Below are positions 29,971 to 37,549 of a DNA stretch of 64,000 nt, in pieces; position 1 is the first letter of the stretch; every line of letters begins with the position of its first letter. The DNA comes from Mycolicibacterium gadium (GTDB taxonomy: Bacteria > Actinomycetota > Actinomycetes > Mycobacteriales > Mycobacteriaceae), in NCBI RefSeq assembly GCF_010728925.1, contig NZ_AP022608.1, forward strand, positions 4,650,001 to 4,714,000, given 5' to 3'. The position numbers and the translations under genes were made by a program. The notes below the pieces were generated by a model. The model had not been told where the DNA came from. It was given only the letters and a program-made list of their open reading frames with translations, and searched no databases.

Positions 29971-31044
29971 TCAACCAATCGCGGACCGGAACAGCCCGCG
30001 GCGGCCATAGAGCGGCGAATCGTCAGGGCGGTCGTTGTTGTCGAGGTGGTAGGCCTCGATCCGCTCCACTTCCTCTTTCACCCCGAAGATGAACGGCACG
30101 CGCTGGTGAAGATGATCGGGAACAACGTCGAGCATCCGGCCCCGGCCGGTGCTCGCCAGGCCACCCGCCTGCTCGATGATGAATGCCATCGGGTTGGTCT
30201 CGTACATCAGCCGAAGACGGCCCGGTTTGGCCGGATCCTTCGAGTCACGCGGGTAGAGGAAAACGCCTCCGCGAGTGAGGATGCGGTGAGTCTCGGCCAC
30301 CAGGGAGGCGACCCAGCGCATGTTGAAGTCCCGCTTGCGCGGCCCGGACCGGCCGGCCAGACACTCGTCGATGTAGCGCTGGACTGCCGGTTCCCAGAAT
30401 CGTCGGTTCGACGCGTTGATCGCGAACTCTTTTGCACAGGAAGGGATTTGCAGGTTTTGGCGGGTGAGAATGAATTCACCCAATCGAGGATCCAATGTGA
30501 AGCAGTGGACGCCCGTCCCTACCGTGAGAACAAGTAATGTCGACGGGCCGTAGAGAGCGTAGCCCGCACAGACTTGCGACGTTCCCGGCTGCAGGAAGTC
30601 CTCCGGGCTCGGGTCGACACCGGGATTGGGGGCGCGCAGGATGGAGAAGATGCTGCCGACAGAGACGTTGACGTCGATGTTGGAGGATCCATCCAGCGGG
30701 TCGAAGACCAGAAGGTATTTGCCCCTTGGGTATTCGATCGGCAACCGGTAGGGCTCATCGAGTTCCTCGGAGGCCATCCCCGCGACTTGTCCGCCCCACT
30801 CGTTGTTGCGCAGGAAGTAATCGTTGGCCAGGACATCAAGCTTCTGCTGGACTTCGCCCTGCACATTGACCGCATCGGCAGAGCCCAGCGCTCCGCCGAG
30901 TTCGCCCAACGCAATCCGGTTGGCAATCGATTTGCATGCCAAAGCGACGTCGAGGATGAGGGCGTTGAATTCCCCACTGGCGCCAGGATGATGTTGGCGT
31001 TCCTCGATGAGAAACCGCACCAGCGTCGTGTGGTTGGTCAGCAT
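29971..31044 (-). CDS. fbp: Class I fructose-1,6-bisphosphatase (Calvin-cycle type)
   Basis: Removes the C1 phosphate of fructose 1,6-bisphosphate (and often sedoheptulose 1,7-bisphosphate). The 357-residue protein has the class I signature [17 protein letters not shown] (about residues 121-137) with metal-binding Asp residues, ASEELDEP upstream, and GGVFLYPRD and [15 protein letters not shown] in the C-terminal half. Mycobacteria normally use a class II (GlpX) enzyme, so this gene next to prk looks like a dedicated CbbF. The ATG at 31044 has AGGGAAG upstream. The divergent receiver gene shares the 159-base upstream region containing a long GC inverted repeat. Confidence 0.95.
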   Translation of the reverse strand: MLTNHTTLVRFLIEERQHHPGASGEFNALILDVALACKSIANRIALGELGGALGSADAVNVQGEVQQKLDVLANDYFLRNNEWGGQVAGMASEELDEPYRLPIEYPRGKYLLVFDPLDGSSNIDVNVSVGSIFSILRAPNPGVDPSPEDFLQPGTSQVCAGYALYGPSTLLVLTVGTGVHCFTLDPRLGEFILTRQNLQIPSCAKEFAINASNRRFWEPAVQRYIDECLAGRSGPRKRDFNMRWVASLVAETHRILTRGGVFLYPRDSKDPAKPGRLRLMYETNPMAFIIEQAGGLASTGRGRMLDVVPDHLHQRVPFIFGVKEEVERIEAYHLDNNDRPDDSPLYGRRGLFRSAIG

Positions 31045-31124
31045 CACTCTTCCCTCGTTCCAGCGTGCAGACCTAAGACACCCAAGGCCCAATCACATGC
31101 TGGGTGCGGCCGCGGCGCGGACCA

Positions 31125-31153
31125 TCCCCCCGCTGGGTGGATAGACGGGGGGA
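31125..31153. repeat. GC-rich perfect inverted repeat between fbp and receiver gene
   Basis: TCCCCCCG (31125-31132) and CGGGGGGA (31146-31153) form perfect 8-base arms with a 13-base spacer, midway in the divergent fbp/receiver intergenic region. It could be an operator for a divergent regulator or an RNA hairpin in the fbp leader. No T-run follows on either side, so a terminator is unlikely. Arms are low in complexity, so chance is possible. Confidence 0.4.
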
Positions 31154-31190
31154 CAACGGCCGTCACGCCGAAACACCGGCAAAACCGCAC

Positions 31191-31196
31191 TAGCAT
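31191..31196 (+). promoter_or_regulatory. Putative -10 element for a leaderless receiver-gene transcript
   Basis: TAGCAT fits the mycobacterial TANNNT -10 pattern and lies 7 bases before the GTG at 31204, the spacing expected if transcription begins at the start codon. There is no Shine-Dalgarno-like sequence. Weak by itself, since TANNNT is common. Confidence 0.38.
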
Positions 31197-31203
31197 CGGC
31201 CCG

Positions 31204-31617
31204 GTGACCGAGGTGACGCCAGCCGAGTGCCGAGCGCGCTTGCGTGTCCTGGTCTATAGCGACAACACCCGAACCCGCCGGCAGGTCATCCAGGCGCTCG
31301 GCCCCAGTCCGTTCTCCGACCTGCCCGAGATCGACTACCGCGAAGTGGCCACGGGCTCGATGGTCATCGCATGTGTAGATGCCGGCGACGTCGACCTGGC
31401 CGTCCTGGACGGCGAAGCCACGCCCGAAGGGGGAATGGGCATTGCCAAACGTCTCAGGGACGAGATGGACTGCTGCCCACCGGTGCTGGTCCTGACTGGC
31501 CGTCCCGACGACGCGTGGCTTGCGCGGTGGTCGCGGGCGGACGCCGCGGTGCCACACCCGATCGACCCAATCCGGTTGGCCGACGCCGTCTTTCCGCTAC
31601 TGCGTAAGGGGCGCTGA
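31204..31617 (+). CDS. Atypical response-regulator receiver protein (Rv3143-like)
   Basis: A 137-residue single-domain receiver protein. LVYSDN (near residue 17-20) supplies the acidic pocket and LAVLDGEA (about 62-69) the phospho-acceptor Asp; VLVLTGRPDD has the switch Thr. The conserved Lys of the KP motif is replaced: the site reads VPHPIDP. This agrees with Rv3143 of M. tuberculosis, which as I recall sits beside the nuo operon and has no DNA-binding domain. The GTG at 31204 is the first credible start; the frame open further upstream runs through fbp. No cognate histidine kinase is nearby. It may sense or signal respiratory state by protein contact. Confidence 0.85.
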   Translation: MTEVTPAECRARLRVLVYSDNTRTRRQVIQALGPSPFSDLPEIDYREVATGSMVIACVDAGDVDLAVLDGEATPEGGMGIAKRLRDEMDCCPPVLVLTGRPDDAWLARWSRADAAVPHPIDPIRLADAVFPLLRKGR

Positions 31618-31670
31618 GCCGTTATCACCCGGTCCTCCACCCACGTAGGTGAGTGCGCCGCGCGCGTGAT

Positions 31671-31696
31671 CCGATCGGATGGACACACCCGATCGG
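31671..31696 (+). promoter_or_regulatory. Paired CCGATCGG palindromes upstream of rpe
   Basis: A perfect 12-base palindrome ATCCGATCGGAT (31669-31680) is followed by a second CCGATCGG (31689-31696); copies are 18 bases apart and the second abuts the GGAAAG ribosome site of rpe. Two palindromes placed this way suggest a repressor site controlling the epimerase operon. The regulator is unknown. Confidence 0.42.
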
Positions 31697-31709
31697 AAAG
31701 GCCGCGCCC

Positions 31710-32429
31710 ATGACAACGCCCACGAGGATGGACAGCGTCAACCACCCGCTCATCGTGCCGTCGGTGTTGCCCGCTGACTTCGCACGCCTCGGCGAGGAGG
31801 TACACGAGTTGTGCGAGGCGGGCGTCGACCGGATCCAATGGGATGTCATGGACGGTGTCTTCGTCCCCAACCTCACCTTCGGCCCTGACGTCATCGCGGC
31901 AACTCGCAGGCACAGCACCGTCGAGTTCGAGGCTCATCTGATGGTCGTCAACCCCGACGAGCTGCTGGGGCGCTACGTCGACGCAGGATGCGAGCTGGTC
32001 ATCGTGCATGCCGAGGCATGCACGCACCTGCATCGCACCCTGGCGCGCATTCGCGACCTCGGCGCGCGCAGCGGCGTTGCGCTGAATCCGCACACCCCCG
32101 TCGAGGTCGTCGAACACGTTCTGGCCGAAACCGACCTCGTTCTGGCCATGACCGTCAATCCGGGATTCGGCGGCCAGTCCTACATTCGCGCCGTAGAGCC
32201 GAAGATCGCACGGCTGCGACGGATGATCGACGAATCCGGGCTGCCGATCGAACTCGAGGTCGACGGCGGCATCACGGACCGAACCATCCAGGGGGCGTGC
32301 GCCGCCGGTGCCGATGTCTTCATCTCCGGCTCGTGGATGTATGCGTACCCGGATGGCAAGGCGGCCGCCGTCAAACAGCTGATTGCACGCGCCCGCGAGA
32401 GCGCCCCACAAGGAGCGCCCCAGCGATGA
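31710..32429 (+). CDS. rpe: Ribulose-phosphate 3-epimerase
   Basis: Interconverts ribulose 5-phosphate and xylulose 5-phosphate, feeding phosphoribulokinase in the Calvin cycle or serving the pentose phosphate pathway. The 239-residue TIM-barrel protein has the family motifs QWDVMDGVFVPN (about residues 43-54), HLMV, MTVNPGFGGQ (about 147-156), EVDGGI and AGADVFISGSW, including both catalytic Asp residues and the metal-binding His. The ATG at 31710 has GGAAAG 9 bases upstream. A housekeeping rpe is expected elsewhere, so this may be a second, cbb-linked copy. A HAD phosphatase follows 10 bases later. Confidence 0.95.
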   Translation: MTTPTRMDSVNHPLIVPSVLPADFARLGEEVHELCEAGVDRIQWDVMDGVFVPNLTFGPDVIAATRRHSTVEFEAHLMVVNPDELLGRYVDAGCELVIVHAEACTHLHRTLARIRDLGARSGVALNPHTPVEVVEHVLAETDLVLAMTVNPGFGGQSYIRAVEPKIARLRRMIDESGLPIELEVDGGITDRTIQGACAAGADVFISGSWMYAYPDGKAAAVKQLIARARESAPQGAPQR

Positions 32430-32439
32430 TCCGCGACCG

Positions 32440-33132
32440 GTGAGCCGCCTGGAGGCAGTGATCTTCGACGTCGACGGCACTCTCGTCGACAGCGAGCGAG
32501 ATGGTCATCGGGTTGCCTTCAACGAGGCGTTCGCGGAGGCAGGGCTCCCCGATCGCTGGGACATTGACACGTACGGGCAGTTGCTCGAGATCACCGGCGG
32601 CGCGAGGCGGCTGGCGTTCTGGCTCCAGAACCGCGGTCGGTCACGCGCTGAGGCGTCGCAGCTCGCAGAACGGCTGCATAAACGAAAGACGCAGATCATG
32701 CGCCGTCTCGTTGCAGACGGGCGCGTGGGTGCGCGGCCCGGCGCACGAGAGTTGATCGATTCGCTTGCCGCGAACGGTGTGGCAATGCACGTGGCGACAA
32801 CAGGAACCCGCGCATGGGTCGAACCGCTTTTGGATCACGTCTTCGGCAACAGGTTCCAGACCGTGATCACCGGAACCGAGGTTTCTGACTTGAAGCCCAG
32901 CCCGGCGGTGTACCTCGAGGTGCTGAGCAGAACTGGTTGCCCACCCGGGCGCGCGGTCGCCGTCGAGGACTCCGCTAATGGTGTGCAGGCAGCGGTCGCC
33001 GCCGGCCTGTGCTGCCTGGCCGCGTACAACTCATACACCCGCAGCGACGACCTGTCCGGGGCGACGCTCGTCGCAGACGGGCTCACCGACCCGGCGCTCA
33101 TCGAATGGTTCCGCGACCGCCTGGATCGTTAG
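32440..33132 (+). CDS. HAD-superfamily phosphatase, CbbY-like
   Basis: A 230-residue HAD subfamily I hydrolase. Motif I is FDVDGTLVDSE (nucleophile and acid/base Asp residues), motif II is in HVATTGT, motif III is the Lys of DLKPSPAVY and motif IV is VEDSANGV, with a helical cap between. This order and the cap fit CbbY, which degrades xylulose 1,5-bisphosphate, an inhibitor by-product of RuBisCO; related families act on phosphoglycolate or beta-phosphoglucomutase substrates. The GTG at 32440 leads directly into the fold. Following rpe by 10 bases, it belongs to the same operon. Its 3' end overlaps the opposing HAD gene by 35 bases. Confidence 0.88.
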   Translation: MSRLEAVIFDVDGTLVDSERDGHRVAFNEAFAEAGLPDRWDIDTYGQLLEITGGARRLAFWLQNRGRSRAEASQLAERLHKRKTQIMRRLVADGRVGARPGARELIDSLAANGVAMHVATTGTRAWVEPLLDHVFGNRFQTVITGTEVSDLKPSPAVYLEVLSRTGCPPGRAVAVEDSANGVQAAVAAGLCCLAAYNSYTRSDDLSGATLVADGLTDPALIEWFRDRLDR

Positions 33133-34156
33133 AGCGGATGCACGGTGACGATGAGGTGGGTCGGGTGCGCTCCAGACCAAGCTGTCGCTCGAGGCGGCGC
33201 CACATACCGGTGTCTTCGGGTACCGTCTGACCAGCGTCGAGAGCCGCCCACGTGGCTGTCACGACGGACCGCAACGATCGGCCGCTGACTCCGTCCTCCG
33301 GAGTCGCACGCAGGCGCACTCCTGGCTCGAGCAGTCCCGACAGGGCTGTGGTCACATATGTCGGACGTGCGCTCGGCGCAGCGAACGCAAGGTCCTTCAG
33401 ATCTGAGGCGCCGGTCAGCACCAGCAGGGAGTCCAAACCGGCGGCGTTGGCACCCTCGATGTCGGTGTCCAGTCGGTCGCCGCACACAAGAGTGTCCGCT
33501 TTCTCGGTGCCCATCGTGGAGCGAGCCAAGTCGAACAGATTCGGCCCCGGCTTGCCGACCACGTGCGGGATCACGGTCGTCGCCGCCTGCACGGCGGCGA
33601 CCAACGCGCCGTTGCCCGGTGCCCGACCGCGCGACGTCGGGAGCATGATGTCGAGATTGGTGACAACCCAGGTCGCGCCGGCCTCTGCGTGGTATCCGAC
33701 CTCCGCGAGTTCAGTCCACGTGACGTCGACCCCAAGGCCCTGGACTACCGCCGCCACGGTTGCACCGGCCAACTCCGAGGCGCGAACCGGGACCAGTCCG
33801 ACGTCAGTGAGTGCTTGCACAACCCCCGGCCCCCCGACGGCAAGTACGACGGTCTGCTCGGGCAGACGCGCCGCGAGGTATGCTGCGGCAGCCTGGGAGC
33901 TGGTGACCACCGTCCACCCGTCCGGTCCGACGCCGAGCTCGTGGAGATGAGCGACGACTGCGTCGGGTGAGCGAGATGCGTTGTTGGTCGCGAATACGAC
34001 CGGAATGTCTTGCGCTGATAGCCGGTTCAGAGTTTCCACGGCACCGGGTACGGGTGTGGCGCCGCGGTATACGACACCGTCCAGATCACAGATCACCGCC
34101 ACGTACTGGGCAACCAGGGACTCGGCCCCGATGGCGGACTCACGCTTCATGCGCAT
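33098..34156 (-). CDS. HAD-IIA family phosphatase (NagD/phosphoglycolate phosphatase-like, Rv1692-like)
   Basis: A 352-residue HAD-IIA protein. CDLDGVVYRGATPVPGA near residue 23 is motif I, FATNNASRS motif II, GKPGPNLF gives the Lys, and CGDRLDTDIEGANAAG motif IV. After about residue 255 comes an extra domain. Length and this extra domain resemble Rv1692, which I recall as a glycerol-3-phosphate phosphatase; the same fold includes eukaryotic phosphoglycolate phosphatase. With RuBP-forming genes next door, 2-phosphoglycolate is a plausible substrate but not shown. The ATG at 34156 has GAGGAG upstream. It runs opposite to the CbbY-like gene with overlapping 3' ends. Confidence 0.87.
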   Translation of the reverse strand: MRMKRESAIGAESLVAQYVAVICDLDGVVYRGATPVPGAVETLNRLSAQDIPVVFATNNASRSPDAVVAHLHELGVGPDGWTVVTSSQAAAAYLAARLPEQTVVLAVGGPGVVQALTDVGLVPVRASELAGATVAAVVQGLGVDVTWTELAEVGYHAEAGATWVVTNLDIMLPTSRGRAPGNGALVAAVQAATTVIPHVVGKPGPNLFDLARSTMGTEKADTLVCGDRLDTDIEGANAAGLDSLLVLTGASDLKDLAFAAPSARPTYVTTALSGLLEPGVRLRATPEDGVSGRSLRSVVTATWAALDAGQTVPEDTGMWRRLERQLGLERTRPTSSSPCIRSNDPGGRGTIR

Positions 34157-34210
34157 CGGTACTCCTCGGAAATGTTCGGGCACTGAGGGCCGGCCGGTCA
34201 TCGGGTGCCC

Positions 34211-34807
34211 TCAGCGTGAAAGTGCGCGCACAACTATCTCGGTAGCCAGCTGCGCGGTGAAGTGGCGAGATTTTCGTGGGCCCGCAACCTCTACGAGCCG
34301 GAACTCTGCGTGCACATGTCGTCTGCTCGCGTGGGCAACGTCGCGTGCCGCTTTGGTGCTGAACAGCACCGTCGTGTCGACTTGCACAGCCGGGCAGTCC
34401 CTGTCGCGGATCACACCTTTGACGTTGGGAACCCGTGCGTGCCCACTATCGATGGCGACCAGGCCGGTGAACCGCTCGCGGGCGGTGGCGGCCAGGTCCC
34501 AAGCCAGTTCGCCACTCGATCCGTCGGCCACGAGCAGCCCACCGGCGATCTTCAGCTGATCGAGAAATCCGATGACCGACATTGGGGTCAGTCGGGTGTG
34601 CGCGGGAATGACGACCGTTTGGAACCTCGCGACGTGCAGGCGCTCGCGCACGACGTCGCAGTATTGGGCGCCGTGCGGCGCCTGCGCAATCATGATGACG
34701 ACCCCGCCCTTGACCGGACCGGAAACTGTTACCGGCAACCGGGATTCATCGTTGGGGGTCAGCACTCGCATCGATTGGCGGTATGGCGGTGATGATGCTT
34801 CGATCAT
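34211..34807 (-). CDS. Alpha/beta-hydrolase-like protein of unknown function
   Basis: A 198-residue protein with a GVVIMIAQAPHGAQYC start to the fold, a FLDQLKIAGGLLVADGSSGELAWDLA segment where the Ser could be a nucleophile, and a C-terminal part with HVHAEFRLVEVAGPRKSRHF. The layout recalls short mycobacterial alpha/beta-hydrolase-like proteins, but the classic GxSxG is imperfect, so activity is uncertain. The ATG at 34807 has GGAGGAG upstream; the longer frame to 34981 lacks a site and runs into the shared promoter region. It is transcribed divergently from the FGGY kinase. No signal peptide is seen. Confidence 0.65.
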   Translation of the reverse strand: MIEASSPPYRQSMRVLTPNDESRLPVTVSGPVKGGVVIMIAQAPHGAQYCDVVRERLHVARFQTVVIPAHTRLTPMSVIGFLDQLKIAGGLLVADGSSGELAWDLAATARERFTGLVAIDSGHARVPNVKGVIRDRDCPAVQVDTTVLFSTKAARDVAHASRRHVHAEFRLVEVAGPRKSRHFTAQLATEIVVRALSR

Positions 34808-35086
34808 GGCGACTCCTCCCCGGTGCCGCGGCTTGGGCGGCTGTGGCTCGAAACTGATCGTTTTCGTTGTCCGTCGGGAGTCAATCGGTGTGTTCCGATG
34901 GTTACGGAGCGTCTCCCCCTCGCGATCCCTAGAGTCGAGGCTGCGCAAAGATGCGTCATCGCGGATAGCACAACCACGCACCTAACTCTCAAGAAACTGA
35001 CGAGGCCCGCCATCCCCCAGGAGGGGGGAAGTTCAGGTTGTTTGGCCCACCACCCGGGATTGCTCGAAAAGCGAAGGACCGCAGCC
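34808..35086. promoter_or_regulatory. Divergent intergenic region between hydrolase-like gene and FGGY kinase
   Basis: This 279-base region should hold promoters for both genes. A CCCCC-AGGAG-GGGGG hairpin-like inverted repeat spans 35014-35028. GAAGGA at 35073-35078 is the ribosome site for the kinase GTG at 35087. No convincing promoter pair is visible. Translating it in the kinase frame gives a low-complexity extension, which I read as noncoding. Confidence 0.4.
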
Positions 35087-36562
35087 GTGTACGACCGGAT
35101 ATGGCTCGGCATAGACGTCGGCACGCAGAGCGTCCGGGTGTTTGCGATCGACGATGATGGCCACGTAGCGGGATCGGGTTGGGCGGCACTTAGTGGTGAA
35201 CGTCGAGGTGGGCGACACGAACAAGATCCCGAGAGATGGTGGGAGGCGGTGATCGGAGCGTGCAGCACAGCTCTGAACGGTCTCGATGCCGGTGCTGTCG
35301 CTGGGCTCGCCGTCGATGCGACGTCGGGAACCATCCTGATCGCCGACCAGGCGGGATGTCCGCGGACGGCCGGTCTGATGTACGACGACGACCGGGCGGC
35401 GGAGGAGGCTCGGCTTGTTGATGAGGCGGGGCGACCGGTATGGGCCAAGCTGGGTTATTTCCGAATGCAGCCATCGTGGGCCCTGCCCAAGCTCGTCTGG
35501 TTGCTGCGGCACCGGCCGGAACTGAAGGCAGGAAATCTGCGCCTCTGCCATCAGTCTGATCTGATCGCCGCTCGGCTGATAGGACATCCTGTCGCCACCG
35601 ACACCACCAACGCCCTCAAGTCGGGCTATGACGTGATCGATGAGCGGTGGCCCAGTGAGGTTTTCGATCGGCTCGGTGTGCCGACGCGCATGCTGCCCGA
35701 CGTGGTGAGTCCGGGAACTGTTCTCGGGGTCGTCAGTGCGTCGGCGGCGTCGCGCACGGGGATCCCCGCCGGGACACCGGTGGTCGCCGGCATGACCGAC
35801 GGCTGTGCGGCACAATTAGGCGCGGGTGCCGTCGAAACAGGTTCGTGGAACTCGGTGTTGGGCACCACGTTGGTACTCAAAGGCGTCTCGAAACGACTGA
35901 TTCGCGACCCCAGCGGAGTGGTCTACTGTCACCGCGGGCCGAACGACACGTGGCTACCCGGCGCGGCGTCGAACAGTGGTGCCGGCATCATCACACGGCG
36001 GTTCGGCGGCAAGGATCTCGACGTACTGACCGCTCGCGCGGCGCGAAGTCCTTTAGGTGCCGTGGCTTATCCGCTGGTGGCGGAGGTCGAACGATTCCCG
36101 TTCGTGGCGCGCAACGTGGAAGCGTTCGTTATCGGTGACGCTCAGGACGACGTGGCGATGTTCGCAGCGCTGTTGCTGGGAGTCGCATGCGTCGAGCGGC
36201 TCTGCATGGACTACCTTGACCTGCTCGGGGCACCCACTGACGGCCCGTTGACGATGACCGGCGGTGGCACCCGCAACCGTTTCTGGTCGCAGCTTCGAGT
36301 TGATTTGATTGGTCGACCGGTCTCGATTCCTGCCCGAGCGGAACCCGCGGTGGGCATGGCGGTCCTCGCCTCAACACTTGCGGGACGATCTGTCGTCGAG
36401 GCTGCGCGGGCCATGGTGCGAAGCTACGTGGAACTCACGCCCGATCCGACTCGAGGTCCGGTCTTGCTTGAACGCTACCGAGATTTCGTTGAGGCGCTGG
36501 CGGCGCGGGGATGGCTCGACGACGCGGTCGCATCGCATGCCCGCAACAGAGCGAACCAGTAA
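35087..36562 (+). CDS. FGGY-family carbohydrate kinase, probable D-ribulose kinase
   Basis: Predicted to phosphorylate a sugar with ATP. The 491-residue protein has the N-terminal phosphate loop IDVGTQSVRV (residues 9-18), the catalytic Asp238 in GMTDGCAAQLGAG, and the adenosine-site MTGGGTRN near 405. The pattern of the second half (SVLGTTLVLK, GAASNSGAGI, RFPFVARNVEAF) resembles what I remember of the plant AtXK-1 and cyanobacterial SePSK D-ribulose kinases more than true xylulokinases. D-ribulose kinase yields ribulose 5-phosphate, the substrate of the nearby phosphoribulokinase. Family is certain; the substrate is an inference. The GTG at 35087 has GAAGGA 8 bases upstream. A further in-frame ATG at 34823 would add 88 unlikely residues. 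Confidence 0.85.
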   Translation: MYDRIWLGIDVGTQSVRVFAIDDDGHVAGSGWAALSGERRGGRHEQDPERWWEAVIGACSTALNGLDAGAVAGLAVDATSGTILIADQAGCPRTAGLMYDDDRAAEEARLVDEAGRPVWAKLGYFRMQPSWALPKLVWLLRHRPELKAGNLRLCHQSDLIAARLIGHPVATDTTNALKSGYDVIDERWPSEVFDRLGVPTRMLPDVVSPGTVLGVVSASAASRTGIPAGTPVVAGMTDGCAAQLGAGAVETGSWNSVLGTTLVLKGVSKRLIRDPSGVVYCHRGPNDTWLPGAASNSGAGIITRRFGGKDLDVLTARAARSPLGAVAYPLVAEVERFPFVARNVEAFVIGDAQDDVAMFAALLLGVACVERLCMDYLDLLGAPTDGPLTMTGGGTRNRFWSQLRVDLIGRPVSIPARAEPAVGMAVLASTLAGRSVVEAARAMVRSYVELTPDPTRGPVLLERYRDFVEALAARGWLDDAVASHARNRANQ

Positions 36563-36590
36563 CAGCACAGTTCATGATTCGACCGATGCA

Positions 36591-36603
36591 TTAGCATCGC
36601 TAA
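36591..36603 (+). promoter_or_regulatory. TTAGC-ATC-GCTAA inverted repeat with putative -10 at lysG-like start
   Basis: A perfect inverted repeat (5-base arms, 3-base spacer) ends 1 base before the GTG of the LysR gene at 36605. TAGCAT inside it (36592-36597) is a TANNNT -10 with 7 bases to the start codon, consistent with a leaderless transcript and with autorepression by binding over the promoter. The same TAGCAT and spacing occur before the receiver gene at 31191. Confidence 0.45.
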
Positions 36604-36604
36604 T

Positions 36605-37477
36605 GTGCAGATAGACGGTCAACAGCTGGCGGCATTTGCGGCCGTCATCGAGCAGGGGTCGTTCGATGCCGCCGCGGCCCGGCTCCACGTGACTCCATCG
36701 GCAATCAGCCAGCGCATCAAGGCGCTCGAGCAGCGGGTGGGTCAGGTAGTGGTGGTACGGGAGAAGCCATGTGTGGCGACGGCGGCGGGCGCTCCCCTGT
36801 TGCGGTTGGCGGCGCAGACCGCGCTGCTGGAGGCCGAGGCGTTGACAGAGATGGGCGGCGGTGACGGGTCCGCTCCGCGTATTGCGTTGGCCGTCAACGC
36901 TGATTCGATGGCGACGTGGTTCACCGGAGTCCTCGGCGCGTTGGATGGCGTCTTGTTCGACATCCGCATCGAGGACCAGGACCATTCGGCGCGACTGCTT
37001 CGCGAGGGTGTGGTGATGGGGGCGGTGACGACCGAACGCACGCCGGTGACGGGTTGCCGAGTGTTGCCGCTAGGCGTGATGAGGTACGTAGCCGTCGCAG
37101 CCCCACGGTACATCGAAAGGCATCTCCCCCAAGGTTTCACGGCCCGCGCCGTGGCGGCGGCACCGTCGCTGGCGTGGAATCGCGACGATGCGCTGCAGGA
37201 CATGCTGGTGCGCAGAATGTTTCGACGCGACATCACTCGCCCGCAACATTTTGTGCCGACCGCAGAAGGCTTCGGGAGTGCCGTGCGGGCGAGCCTCGGG
37301 TGGGGCATGTTCCCGCAGAATCTGGCCGAACCGGAACTCGCGGACGGTTCGTTTGCTCGGGTGGTCGACGCGCACCTGGACGTGCCGCTGTTCTGGCAGT
37401 GCTGGAAACTCGACAGCCCGTTGGTCGGGGCCATCACCGACGCGGTACAGGCGGCCGCCCGAAAGATCATGGTGTGA
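36605..37477 (+). CDS. LysR-family regulator, ArgP/LysG type
   Basis: A 290-residue LysR-type transcription factor. The N-terminal winged helix-turn-helix is clear (FAAVIEQGSFDAAAARLHVTPSAISQRI), and the effector domain follows from about residue 85. The pattern QLAAFAAV, ALEQRVGQVVVVREKPC and AWNRDDALQD matches ArgP/LysG proteins, which in mycobacteria activate the lysine/arginine exporter gene lysE beside them. No lysE is adjacent here, so the target is not evident; the upstream neighbour is the FGGY kinase. It is not a typical CbbR. The GTG at 36605 is preceded by no ribosome site, fitting leaderless translation. Confidence 0.9.
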   Translation: MQIDGQQLAAFAAVIEQGSFDAAAARLHVTPSAISQRIKALEQRVGQVVVVREKPCVATAAGAPLLRLAAQTALLEAEALTEMGGGDGSAPRIALAVNADSMATWFTGVLGALDGVLFDIRIEDQDHSARLLREGVVMGAVTTERTPVTGCRVLPLGVMRYVAVAAPRYIERHLPQGFTARAVAAAPSLAWNRDDALQDMLVRRMFRRDITRPQHFVPTAEGFGSAVRASLGWGMFPQNLAEPELADGSFARVVDAHLDVPLFWQCWKLDSPLVGAITDAVQAAARKIMV

Positions 37478-37549
37478 CCGCCGTTTCGCTTAGAATCGTT
37501 CCCCCCGCAACGCCGTCTCACCTGCCATTGGGCATCGTGTCTTCGACGA

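Noticed and set aside
36605..37477. LysR gene as the Calvin-cycle regulator CbbR
   Set aside because: Sequence pattern is ArgP/LysG-like, and the gene is not divergent from a cbb operon.
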